From Calendula officinalis (lineage: Eukaryota; Streptophyta; Magnoliopsida; Asterales; Asteraceae), in assembly GCA_963853835.1 (NCBI GenBank), contig OY970824.1:5089001-5153000 (forward strand): 64,000 nt of DNA, read 5' to 3'. The notes under the pieces are model-generated. The model did not search any database and was not told the origin of the DNA. It saw only the letters and a program-made list of their open reading frames with translations. Below, piece by piece: positions 47,781 through 59,156 of this stretch (position 1 is the first letter of the stretch; the number at the start of each line of letters is the position of its first letter). The position numbers and the translations under genes were made by a program.

Positions 47781-50124
47781 TGTAACGTCCTGAAAATTCT
47801 GATAATTATATATTACTTTTATTCAAATTAAAATTCAATTTAATGGTTAATGGTTTTAGTGCGGAGTTAATTGAGAGTAATTGTACCTTTTGTAATTAGT
47901 CCTTTAATCAATTAGTATAAATATTAAATTATAAGTTAATCCTTCCTCCCTAGTTTACATCATCTGAAAGTCCTTCCTTGTGTATTTCCGGATTATGTGG
48001 GCTCGTGTCACATTTTGGAAGATGGCCCAAAGGCGTGGGCATCCGGTCATAAAGGGGCCCATATTGTAATAGGAGAAATCTTAGAAATGTTGCCCTAAAT
48101 TCTGGCAGCCGACAATTGCATCAAAATCATCATTTTAATTCTCTTTGCTGGTCACCTTATTCCTCAAGAAAGCTTCCTTCGTAAACCGCCACCCTTCCTC
48201 CTCCCATGATTCCGTCGAACACCTCTAAGCAACGCCAACACCACCGTAACCTTGTTTTTCCCGCTCAACCACAACCACCGTGGAGTTTTTATTTTTCACG
48301 ATGAGCTCCACCACCATACATTCAGTTTATGTTCGCCGGCGTCACCATCACCCACCGTTTCCTCTTGTCGGAGACACCACCACCGTATTACGTTTCCGGT
48401 TACAGTAACCACCTTGTTTCGATTCCATCGGAAGTTTCCACCATTCGTTTCCGTTTTGTGGGTTAAGCTCCGGTTCCTGAGTTCCACCAATGTTTCCGAG
48501 CACCGCCGTACAACTCCATCTAAGCTCCGGTGAACCTTTCATTTTCTGTTTTCCCGGGGAAGTAATTTGGGTTCGGTTTCAATCACTATTTTCCGGCGAG
48601 TCCTTGGTCTCGATTCTAAATCTTCCGGTAAGCTCGTGTTTTCACTTTTCTGCTCCTCCGACGATTAAAAATCTTTTAATTCCACCCTAACCATTTTGTT
48701 TCCCTGTCTTGCAATGTTCGGGATGGAGTAGCTGAAGGTCTCGAGCATTAGGGTTAATCCAGCGGTTGTTTGGTGCCGGTTCTAGTGCTTCTACGTCGTC
48801 GTGTGCTGTTACTTCCGGCGCAGCGGAAGTGTGGCGGTGTTGCATTTGTTATTTCGTAAGAAGAAATAGGTAAAAACCTTTTTCCTGTTATCTTTTTCCG
48901 ATCGACTGTTTGAGATTTGTGAAGATGCCAAGTGGGTTTTAGTATTTGTTTGTTTTTTTTTTTTTTTTTTCTTTCCGTATGAATTCCGACCAAAATGAAG
49001 ATGGTGGGGTCTTGGATTTTGGATTTGGTATAATTCATAAATAATCTATTGCATTTTAATATAAGATATGTTTTATTTATTTAATACAAGACATGTTATT
49101 AAATAAATAAGAAATTGTATTTATACATATTTTAATAAAAAGGAAATATTTTCTTAATACTGTAATCCAAAGTAATGTGTTTATTTCTTTTATTAAGGGA
49201 AATGTTTTACATTGTCGGCGAGTCTTGAGGCGAGCCTAATCTGGTTAATCTTCGTATCATAGGATCGTCTTGACGCTAGCTGTGCGGTAGCGTAGAGTGC
49301 TGAGATATCTTCGAAGCTTACATTTTCGAGGTGAGTATTCTCACCGTGTATTCAGTTATAACGATACGTGCATGACTCATATGGTTAACTATTTTGATCT
49401 GTTGTACTTTCTGTGTGTTGATCTGTTATCTGAGTGACTGTTTTTGCATACTACTGATCTGAGACGGACGTGCCGAGTATCTGAGCCGGTACCAAGTCAT
49501 TTTGTGCTACTAAGTGATAGGGCTATCTGTGTGGTTTATGTTAGGAGTTGAAAACATAAAAATAATTAATAAATCTCAGTGGAAATTCTGTGTGGTGGCC
49601 TGAGTGCCAAATTCTGTGTGGGTCCTTGTGGCAAATTCTGTGTGGGCCCTTGTGGCAAATTCTGTGTGGGCCCTTGTGGCATTTTAGTGTAAGGAGAGGC
49701 GAGGTTGATCTCTCGACTCGAGTTACACAAGCGCGCTATATAAATTTAAAAGATACAAAAACTGAGAAATTAACTTAGTGGTAAATGATTAGGAGTTCAC
49801 CTGTGTGCCCTCATGTATTGTATGTTGTAGTTGTTTGCATTTTGAGTTTATTCACTCAGCTTCCCCGCTGACCCAAAAACTCCCTCCCATTTTTCAGGTA
49901 CTAGCAAAGGAAAGGAGAAGGTGGACGGTTGACTGCTGTATTACTTCTTAGTGCTGATGTGAAACGTTTTTATTATTTCAAAACTCTGAATTTTATTTAA
50001 GACATTTCCGCATTAAACACATTTTATATTAAATAATTATTTTGGGGGATTATTTATGGGACCTTTTTTATTATAATTTTGAATCTAAAAATTTTAAAAA
50101 TCTTGTAAATTTTAGGGTGTTACA
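47781..50124 (+). mobile_element. Solo LTR in the BAHD gene, duplication CCTAT
   Basis: Begins TGTAACGTCCTGAAAATTC, ends TTAGGGTGTTACA. A perfect 5-bp duplication CCTAT flanks it (47776-47780 and 50125-50129). 2344 bp, Ty3/Gypsy-like ends. Contains a CT-rich 5' region and four ~24-bp tandem units at 49585-49684. No coding capacity; the translated stretches inside are not genes. Confidence 0.93.
49585..49684. repeat. Four ~24-27-bp tandem units
   Basis: Units contain CAAATTCTGTGTGGG and CCTTGTGG within the solo LTR. The last three are nearly identical. Confidence 0.85.
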
Positions 50125-50150
50125 CCTATTTTGGTAACTGTATTTCGGCA

Positions 50151-53143
50151 TGTAACATCCTGAGACCTGGCCTAGAATTTTTAAAGTATTTTCGGTAAGT
50201 AATTTATTGTTTATTGTTTTATATAATTTATTTGATTTAATTATATTTAATTGTATTTTAACCATGGGGTTAAAATTAGTAAAATTGAGATATTTAAATA
50301 TTAAAGTGATCTTTACATATTTGGGTTCACTTCTGAACCGGGGTTTCAAAAATATCTTCGTTGTTAAAATTGGAGTTAGTTAAGTCTAAATTAATTATCT
50401 GCAAACCAAATATCCTGTATTTTATACTGCATACTAAATGAAATTGCCAAGTGTGATGTGTGTGTGTGTACGTGTGTATGTTGGTGGCACCAAAAGAAAT
50501 CTGATTTCTCTTCCTCTCTCACTCTTCTCACGCCAAAACACCCAAACACCCATTTTCACTTTATGTTCTTGTCAATCTTGCATTCAAGCTTAGTAATCCT
50601 TCATATTTCAGCTGTGAATCTCGAATTGAAGCAAGTTTTAGGTAAGGAAATCTCCATCTATTCTAGGGTTCTTAGTTCTTGGTGAAAAAGTTGAACTAGG
50701 GTTGTGTTGTATGAATTTTTGTTAAGAAATGTGAAATTGATGAATCCTTTTGCTTCTAAATGATTTCTAGTGATTATATCATGCTAATATTTTGTTAGAA
50801 ACTGAATTGATGATGTTTGTAAGAAATCACCATTGTTGTGTTCTTGAGGAAAAAGATGGGTTTTACCCAAATTCTTGAAAGTGATGTTTTAATGTTAAAT
50901 TTTGTTAATTTAGGTATAACTAACATGTTAGAAGTGATAATTATTGTATAGGTTTGATTATAACATGAATTGGTTGTTTTTGAAAGATTAAAAGTAGTGT
51001 TTGGGTGAAATTTGTAAAAATCCCGTAACTAAAAGAAAATGGCAGATTTTGACCATTTTGCAAAAATCATATAAAATCAACCGTAACTCCGTTTTGGGCG
51101 TGCGACCAGTCGTTTCGAAGGCCTATGAGTCTACTTTAATAATATAATATTTTCCTGGACTGATATGGTTATAAAAATGAGCAGATTTCTGGGTTAGTAA
51201 CAGGTGGTTGTATGCATCTTTTTCGGGTTAAACTTGTATTGATTATTTTGGGTGTTTCAAAGTATAACTAATTAACATGAAGTTGGTTATTATATGGTAA
51301 TTGTATACTTGATGAAATGTTAATTAGGTGTTTGTAAACATTGGAAGTTAATAAAATGATTTTGACCCGTTTGGGCCTTATATGATGAAACTTGACTAAA
51401 TACATATTTTTAACATTGGACTTATACTTTAAATGTTTAGTTGGAAGTAAAATGGCATTAGTATGTTTATGAAAGTGTTAAGTGACGAATTGATCTTTAC
51501 ATGGTAGTGTTTGGATGTTTTTAGGTAAAAGACATAAAACTAGTCAAATTGGTAATATATGACTTTAATTTGGAAATTGTTAGCCATTGTTGTAGTTCAA
51601 TAAATTGATCATATAAGAGTTTTATAAAGTATATTAACATGTCTTAATTGGTAGTTTGTGGTTTTGACCCGTTTTCTAGAATTGCTAGTTAAATTCATGA
51701 ATTGTTGACTTTGGTCAAACCTGGAAGTTGACTTTAGTCTTGGATGACTTGTAAACTTGGGACTATCAATTTCATGTCATAAATGTGTTACTTGATTAAT
51801 TGGAAGTATGTTTGAGGTAGTTCCGGGTCTTGACCCGTTTGGTTGTTAAATTGTGCAATTTGACTTAAATAAAGTCAAAGTTAGTTAAGCTTGTATATGG
51901 ATGCAAGTAGTGTGTCAATAACTTAAATTAGTGATAAATGGATAACTTGACAATGTGCTATTAGTAAATTGTAAGTTTGACTTGATTATGTGTCCCGACC
52001 CGTTTGAGCCGATTATGTGCAACTTGGATAAAAATGCATGATGAATTGCTTGGAAGTGACTTAATGGAATTCTAGACATTGTCAATTAATATGTTTTGAA
52101 ATGCAAGTGTTAAGTAGTCAATTGGTTGTACACATATAATGGTTTGACTTATAATTTGTACTTGTTGCAAAGTTAATGATTTCGGGTAACTAATTCGGTA
52201 TTCGTTTTGTTACAGGAAAAGGAAAAGAAACTCATTGATATAAGACTACTGAGTTCTTCACAAGGGAAGCTAAGGTGAGTGGATTTAACCTCCTTTCTTG
52301 TGTAATGTACAAAAAGTTGAAATGGTGGAGTTCATAAGAGAAATAGCTAAGGGTCCAGAAATAGCTAAGCGATCTCTAGATAGCTTAGCTATCTTGCTGA
52401 ATTTTTATGAAAACAGAAAACCGAAATAGCTAAGGAGTCAGAAATAGCTTAGCGATCTGATAGCGTAGCGATCTCAGATCGCTTAGCGATCTTGCTGTTT
52501 TTGGCAAAAGTGTATTTTTTTATACTTTTCGATTTTCAGTTGTACCATTAATTGTGGGATTGTTAATGGTAGTATGTGCACATGTTTTTTTTAGAGGTTA
52601 GCTATGGTGGTTTTCGGCTACGCTTCGTTACTATTGGATGGGGTGCTCGGACTCCTACGAATGTGTTCCGTCAGGGGTGAGTACCGTGCTAATAAGTAAA
52701 GGAGCCATCGGTTGACTGTTGTTGGGCCGACAACAGTCGAAGGTCCTCGCCCGACCGCCGATCCTCTCATAACGTCCAATTGCTTGTGGAAGTTTGGACG
52801 GATTTTCCCTATTGATTTCTCTTGATTTCTAATTTGTTGTGGTTATGCAGATTGATGTTTATTTCTATTCACTTAGCTTTGTGTTAATCCCTCATTTGTT
52901 GACTATTTTCAGGTTGTGGATTTGGCTTGACTAGAGTCGGGTTTTGGAAGTCTGACCGTACTCTGATTTTGTAAACCGGGTCGAGCCTGTTTTTAGTAAC
53001 ACCTTTAAACGTTTTATATATTTTGGTTAATATGTAAATGGCCTTTATAATATGTAATAAATAGGGTTTATAGTTTTTCTAAAATCGCTTCCGTATGCAT
53101 ATTAAAAAAAAAAAAAAAATGGCTCTAAGATTGTGGTGTTACA
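50151..53143 (+). mobile_element. Solo LTR in the BAHD gene, duplication CGGCA
   Basis: Begins TGTAACATCCTGAGACCTGG, ends GGTGTTACA. Perfect duplication CGGCA (50146-50150 and 53144-53148). 2993 bp. Same family as 27269-31050. Holds a cluster of TAGCTAAG/AGATCGCTTAGCGATC words at 52340-52500. Confidence 0.94.
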
Positions 53144-53535
53144 CGGCATGTATAAATATCTCTAAAACCGCAAATTTAACGAATGATGGACTCATAAATG
53201 CTGCTAAACTAATCGGAGAGAATCTACATGAAGTGTTGACCAATAAGGATGAGATCGTGAAAGATAAACCCCCACGTGGCGGAGATTTGGCATCGGGCGT
53301 GATGCCAAAGATGATTATGATTTCCGGAACACCAAAGCTTAGATTTTACGATATGGATTTCGGGTGGGGGAAACCGAAGAAACTTGAAAAAGTTTCTATA
53401 GATTATGGTGAATCTATATCGATCGATGCCTGCAAAGAATCCAACCAAGATATGGAGATCGGTGTTTGTCTAACGGCTACCCAAATGGAAGCTTTTGTTA
53501 CTATCTTCAACCAAGGATTGGAACCATATATTTAG

Positions 53536-54391
53536 GTTCATCAAGTTATTACTTTGTTTTGTTTATGTTTTTCTCGAGTACTCTGACTTGCCCAAATCTA
53601 TGAATTGCGTCATATAAGGATCAAGATAGATTACTTTTACGTTCAATAATGGGTTTAATTTATTCCATGCATTTGAATAATATGATGTATTAATTTAATA
53701 AAAATGTTTTAACTGTTATTTATATGTATTAAGTATATGAGGTGTGATTTTTAGGCTAAAAATTATTATACATACCACAATCATTAATTTACTGTCGAAT
53801 AGTTTGTATGGCATAAAAATCTCCTCTGATTACATAATACATTTAGACTTTGACGTTAATCGTGTAGTCCATACGTAAACCATGGTTGGGTTTTTGTCAT
53901 AGTTAAAAGCATTTATAATTAAGTAGATCGTGATTGATGATTTTTGACTTATTGATGATTTAATAATAAAAAATGGGGACTAATCTTATTATCAAAATTG
54001 AAAAAGAAAACGTGAAAAAGTCTCCAAAACCTAGCTAGCCCCACTGCTTCTGCCGATTGAACTTTCCTCTCTGGTTGTCGCCTTCCGGCAAGCTCTTCTC
54101 TGCTGACCGCTGTTGATTCTTCCCCTCCGACGCCAGTGGCTGGTTCACCGGTTGCTGCTTCTGCTCTGGTTCACCGGTTGCTGCTTCTGCTTTGGGAAAT
54201 GATAACCATGGGAATTAATTTATTATTTATATACTACAAATTTTGATGCCTATATTATACAATACAAATATTTCTGCATACTGTACAACTATATAATGCA
54301 ATTATTGTGGTAGATTCCTTAAAAGATATGGTGTAAAAATCATCTCCTATTTTGAAAATTCCCCTTCCATTATTGAAAATACAAGTTAATA
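53536..54391. other. Gene-free stretch downstream of BAHD
   Basis: AT-rich. It contains a small CT-rich island (54020-54195) with two direct copies of GGTTCACCGGTTGCTGCTTC about 30 bp apart. No gene recognised. Confidence 0.5.
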
Positions 54392-54704
54392 CTACCTCCG
54401 TATCAAAATAAGTAATACATTTGAGAAATTGCGGTTTTTGAGGCAAAAGATTGAAAAGTGATTTAAAATATTATAAAGTGGATAGTTAGTGGATAATGGG
54501 ACCCACTTCTTTTGGATGTAGTGAAATTAATGATGTTCAAAAGTAAAAGTAAGGGTAAAAGAATAATTTTACTTTATTAAAGTAAATAGTTAGTGGAGAA
54601 GGGGTCCCACTTTTTTTCCAAATAAGGAAAGATTTTGAAGTGTATCACTTATTTTGTTCCACCCCTTTTAGGAAAGTGTATCACTTATTTTGATACGGAG
54701 GTAG
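54392..54704. mobile_element. Stowaway MITE
   Basis: 313 bp with ends CTACCTCCGTATCAAAATAA and complement, TA at both sides (54390-54391 and 54705-54706). Confidence 0.9.
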
Positions 54705-54717
54705 TATAAAATTTATA

Positions 54718-55029
54718 CTTCCTCCGATTCAAAATAAGTGATACACTTGGGGTTTCACGGTTTTTGAGGTAAAATATTATAATGATAGTTAAATTAGATT
54801 AATTGGATGGTTAGTGGGGAATATGTCCCACACCTCTTGAATAAAGTAAGGTTAATGATGTTTAAAAGTAAAAAAGATGGGTAAATTGGTCATTTCACTT
54901 TGTTAAAGTAGATAGTTAGTGGGTGTGAGTCCCATTTTTTTGCCAAATAAGGAAACTTTTCAAATTGTATCACTTATTTTGAATCACCCCCAAAAGGAAA
55001 GTGTATCACTTATTTTGAATCGGAGGAAG
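54718..55029. mobile_element. Stowaway MITE
   Basis: 312 bp, ends CTTCCTCCGATTCAAAATAA and complement, TA flanks (54716-54717, 55030-55031). Same subfamily as 12744-13056. Confidence 0.9.
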
Positions 55030-55038
55030 TATTATATA

Positions 55039-55299
55039 CTCCCTCCGTCCCATAAAAAACTTCTCATTTGGCTTTTGCATAAGTTTTTAGGTGATAGTTG
55101 TGGAGTTATTGATAATACTTTTGATTAAAATATAAGGTTGGATTGGAGAGAGAAAGATAGTTAGTGGATATTAGTGGTGGGTCTTTAGTTATAATAGTTT
55201 TTTATTGTGTGGAGCCCATCAAATATGGGAAATGAGAAGTTTTTTTTGTGGGACAAAAATTTAGAGTGAAATGAGAAGTTTTTTGTGGGACGGATGGAG
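55039..55299. mobile_element. Stowaway MITE (CTCCCTCCGTCCC type)
   Basis: 261 bp, starts CTCCCTCCGTCCCATAAAAA and ends with its imperfect complement, TA flanks (55037-55038, 55300-55301). Confidence 0.88.
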
Positions 55300-55388
55300 T
55301 ACTATATAATAATTTCTTAAAACATCTCTAATAATTATTATTAACAAAATTATATACTATATAATAATTCCTTAAAACATCTCTAAAA

Positions 55389-55632
55389 TCTGTTCTGAGG
55401 CACTGAGTTTATACCCATGTGGGCTGCATGTCGTGAATTCGAATCCCTTTGGGAGCGTTGCATTAGCGTAATTTAACTCATATCTCACACGGGCACATAT
55501 GGGGAATTTTCCTTGGAAATCCCTTTGGGGGATGGGTTTGCCCGCTTATGCGGAGCTCGAACTCGGGGTGCTCGCTGAAAAATTACGAGTAGGCTTTCGT
55601 TATTTCATTTGCCGTTTTCAAAAAAACAAAAA
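55389..55632 (+). mobile_element. SINE-like sequence
   Basis: A box-B-like GAATTCGAATCCC near 55435, a moderately GC-rich body and an A-rich end ('caaaaaaacaaaaaa') suggest a tRNA-derived SINE. Box A is weak and no clear duplication is seen. A short tandem duplication 'ataataatt.cttaaaacatc' precedes it at ~55308 and ~55364. Confidence 0.35.
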
Positions 55633-55996
55633 ATTTAGATTTTTAACAGGTTTTATTATTTTACTTTTTTCATATATATTAAATCGTATCATATTTACTC
55701 CTCATGCACAATTAATTTATCAAATATGATATTTGGAACTCAAACAATTCACATTCAACTTAAAAGATGTTTAAAATTTAGAACGTATAAATAAATAAAT
55801 AAATAAAGCTCTGTAAAAAAAACTGATACTAAATATTTACTTAATTAAAAAACTGAGATTAAAATAAAAATATTTAAAAGGAAAATGATAATGACAGATT
55901 GACAGCCCTAAGGGCTGTCACTAAAACGTAAGGACACGCATCAAAAACTTATACAATAATGAATAACTGCCCCCTGCATTTTAGGAATCAACTCCT
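55633..55996. repeat. AT-rich spacer and left half of a small dispersed element
   Basis: From ~55878, 'aatgataatgacag' and 'gccctaagggctgtca' match the small element at 16731-16885. Its right half resumes at 58297-58365 ('acaaaaccctattta'), so the solo LTR inserted into it. Confidence 0.55.
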
Positions 55997-58296
55997 GTAA
56001 CGATCGAAAATTTCGGTTAATGAATTAAATGGGAATATTGAGGAATAAAGGTGGTAAAATATTTAATCGAGTCTCCATTGTGTTTTATCGAGTGTTTGAA
56101 TGTTTGGGACTTGGTGTAACGAAGTATGGGTCAAGATTTGGATGGAAATGTAACGACCCGAAATTTTTATCGAATAAAATTATGGAAAAATTACTATAAA
56201 TAAGGATAAATCATTTAAAAGACGCGGGAATTGGTTTCGTGTCATTTGGACATCGTATGAGAAAGTTACGGACGAAATCATGTCAAAACTTGGGAATTGC
56301 TGAGAAGATAGCGCCTCTATCTTTAGATAGCGGCGCGATTTTGGCTGAATTGGACAGAAACTCGAAATAGCGGAGCGAAATAGCGGCGCGAATTAGCGCG
56401 GGTCAGAGATAGCAGCGCTATCTTCAGATAGCGGCGCGAAATTGGTCAGATCTGCATAAAAACGTGAAAAACTAGGGTTTTCACCCATTCTTCACCCCTC
56501 ACTCTCTCTAGAAAGTTTATACTCATTTTGAGTGGAAAGGAGTGTTTGGAGCTGATTTTGCACTCAAAAACTAGTGTTTTTGCTTCCATTGTTGAAGATT
56601 AAGGTAAATCTCTTCCTTCTCAACTTCTAGATGTAAAATTTGGGGATTTTGGTTGGGTTATTGCTAACCCTAGCTTGAATTGTTACTTCAAATGGTGAAA
56701 TGAGACTAGATAACTTAGATCTATGGTATTTTATCATGGGAAATGGATTTTTATATGGATCTATGATAGTCTTGGGTTTTATGAAAACCTAGGGTTTTAT
56801 AAGTTGGCAAATTGGGGAAAATGATACTAGTGGTTAAATAGTGGTTAAGTATGTAGTCAATGATGATGTTTGATGTTAAACCTTGTGTGGTTTCATGATT
56901 AGGGCATTTGTTGAAGACTTGGAGTTCACAAGTCTTGGAAAGTGAAGATTTGGTTCAAGAAGCTCAAGAGGATTAAGCTTGGCTAAGGTGAGTACATGAG
57001 ACTTTTACTGAGTACATAGCAAATGATTTTGAAAACTATGATGTTTTATGAGTCTTTATTAATAAATGTTTTTAATAAGGATATGATTAAAAAGGCAAGA
57101 GAATGCAAGTAATAGACTATTTAAGTATGTCTAAATGACTAATGATTTTTGAAAGAGATTATGATAATATAAAGTAATTAATAATTCTTTATTAATATGA
57201 TGTTTGACTAAGAGTAATGATTGGGATAATATGATATTTGGCTTATTAATAATATGCATTAATTAAGCTAACAACAATGATTTTCAAGTATCAAGTATTG
57301 ATTAGTATATGATACTAATAAAAGTAGTGATTGAATTGCTAGGAGAATAAATATAAATTGACTAGAATTAGATTGATATTTTAGTCAAAGAGAAGTTAAA
57401 GTAATATGATTTTGATAAATTATAAATATGTTTTATTTAATAAAGGACTTGGTGAAGTCAATATTGAAATTGAATAAGAAACAAGAATAATATGATAATT
57501 AGAATAGATACATTCTAATTTATGTTTGAGTATGTATTATTGGGGCATAGGCCCTTATTTGATGATTTCAATATGTGCTGAGAAAAGGATCCGGATCATA
57601 GATAACCCACACAAGTTGGGGGAGTTAGTGACACCTACTTGGGGCGGTACCACCCTGCGCAAGGGTAGTGTGTCGAGAAATAGATAACCCGGAAAGCGGA
57701 GGAGTTTCAGATAACCCGGAAATCGGGGGAGCAATAGATAACCCAGAAACGGGGGAGTTTACCTAGATAACCCACATCGGGGGAGTTTGCTTCGGAGAGG
57801 TCCGTAGCGTATGTGATAAAGTATGTGTAAGCTCAGGTTAGCTTACAAGTATGTGATTTTGATGAGAGTAAGCTTATGGTTAGCTTACTAGTATATATAT
57901 GTATAAAAATGTTAAGATCACGAGTTAATAAGTAATAAATGAATAAAGAAGAGTAATGAATATGACTTTTATTATATTTGAGAATGGGTCGAAAATCCAT
58001 GTATCTCACGAGACTATTTTGTCTCACGTACTACTTTGTTTTCGGCTATGTACTCAGGTTCGAGATCGATGGATTAGATGGTCGCGATAGAAGTGGCCTA
58101 ATGTTGATTAGCTCGGGAGCTCGTAGGTAGATCCCGTTTATCCTATGGTTATGATATTATATTGTAACACCAGTTTTAATACTCTGATAAACTTTTAAAA
58201 GGTTTTTGTTAAACTGTATTTTGGGATATTAGACTTTGTAATATTTTTATTTAAAAATATGTTTTAAAAGGTGTTTTTAAAAATTAATGTGTTACA
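55997..58296 (+). mobile_element. Solo LTR, duplication ACTCC, with an internal second LTR-like start
   Basis: Begins TGTAACGATCGAAAATTTCG after ACTCC (55992-55996), ends GTGTTACA followed by ACTCC (58297-58301). At 56149 a second TGTAACGACCCGAAATTT matches the start of the LTRs at 35186 and 40921, and from there the two are alignable to the end. A cluster of AGATAGCGGCGC words lies at 56300-56450 and imperfect 'gataacccgg.aa.cgg.gga' repeats at 57680-57790. Confidence 0.88.
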
Positions 58297-59156
58297 ACTC
58301 CCACTACTAAAAGTACAAACGAGTTATGCACGTAACCACCTAACAAAACCCTATTTAAAAATATGGTTTACAGTCGGTTCAATCATCACGTCCGACACGG
58401 TTCATTAGTTGGTGCAATAGGCCCTTAGTCATATTCCAAGTTACATTAACACAAGAAATACCGACACTTGATCTAGATTAAAAAACTCACATGTTGATGC
58501 ATGTGTTGCTGTCTTGTTCATCTCTTTCTCTATCACAATACTGACAAATGATTGTCAATCTTTACAAAAAATAAAATAGAAAGATAGTGACAATTAGACA
58601 CTTAAAAATAACATTCGCATCTTATAACCATTAAGTCCCATTTTTAATTTTAAAAATTATTCCTATTAATAATAGACTTATGATATACACAATTTAATTG
58701 TTATTAGTCGTTGTTGAATATTTCCCTTACAATCCATTAGTTATTTAATTAGGAAAGATTAAACACAAGAATTTATTTCGAATATCTTTACTCAAATCCA
58801 AATATTAAAAAGAAAAGAAGAAAAAGAAATGAAAAGAAAACACACACCTTCCTTTGATGATCTATCTACTTCATATCGCCTGGTTTTTTTGCCCCCTATT
58901 TCTACCACTTGCTAGATTCCCCCAAATCTGTAAATTCTCAGATCCAATCACATACATTAACCACACCTTCATGTATGCGCCAGTGAAAGTTCCATAATTT
59001 TGTCAAATTTTGAAACAATGAAGAAGAATCGAAGAGGTTTGATTTTAATTTACTTCAAATCGATTACCTACAAGCTATGACCGACGTGAATTAAAGCTTC
59101 TTCCGCCGTGGATCTGCGTTGACTCGCCCTTGACTCAATCAAAATTAGGGTTCATA
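58297..59156 (+). other. Upstream region of the GALT29A-like gene
   Basis: The promoter and 5' UTR should lie here, after the right half of the small dispersed element (58297-58365). AT-rich with a purine-rich run near 58810-58850. No other coding region. Confidence 0.5.

Larger units (their letters stand above)
46643..53535 (+). pseudogene. BAHD malonyltransferase pseudogene split by a foldback and two solo LTRs
   Basis: Pieces in order: 46643-47411 forward (MASLPILSV..., frame break near 46821, TAA at 46950-46952, then HxxxD in HHSLGDAS); 47402-47574 an inverted copy of downstream coding; ~47585-47780 forward again (TVIDQLKKTVMTQLPT ... DPPVPKSY); solo LTR 47781-50124; 50125-50150 (a CCTAT duplication then FGNCISA codons); solo LTR 50151-53143; and 53144-53535 (NISKTANLTNDGLINAAKL ... 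C-terminus). The second BAHD motif DFGWG is at ~53356, and the frame ends EPYI plus stop at 53533. Dropping each LTR with one target copy rejoins the frame across KSY/FGN and ISA/CIN. The family acylates flavonoid or anthocyanin glucosides in the cytosol; the exact substrate cannot be read here. Clearly dead. Confidence 0.93.

Noticed and set aside
48252..48690. Overlapping reading frames in both strands near 48.3-48.7 kb
   Set aside because: They lie inside the solo LTR 47781-50124 in a CT-rich non-coding region, and no family is recognisable.
59130..59156. Upstream N-terminal extension of the GALT29A-like protein
   Set aside because: The extension would begin at TTG. The first in-frame ATG is at 59157 and matches the family N-terminus.
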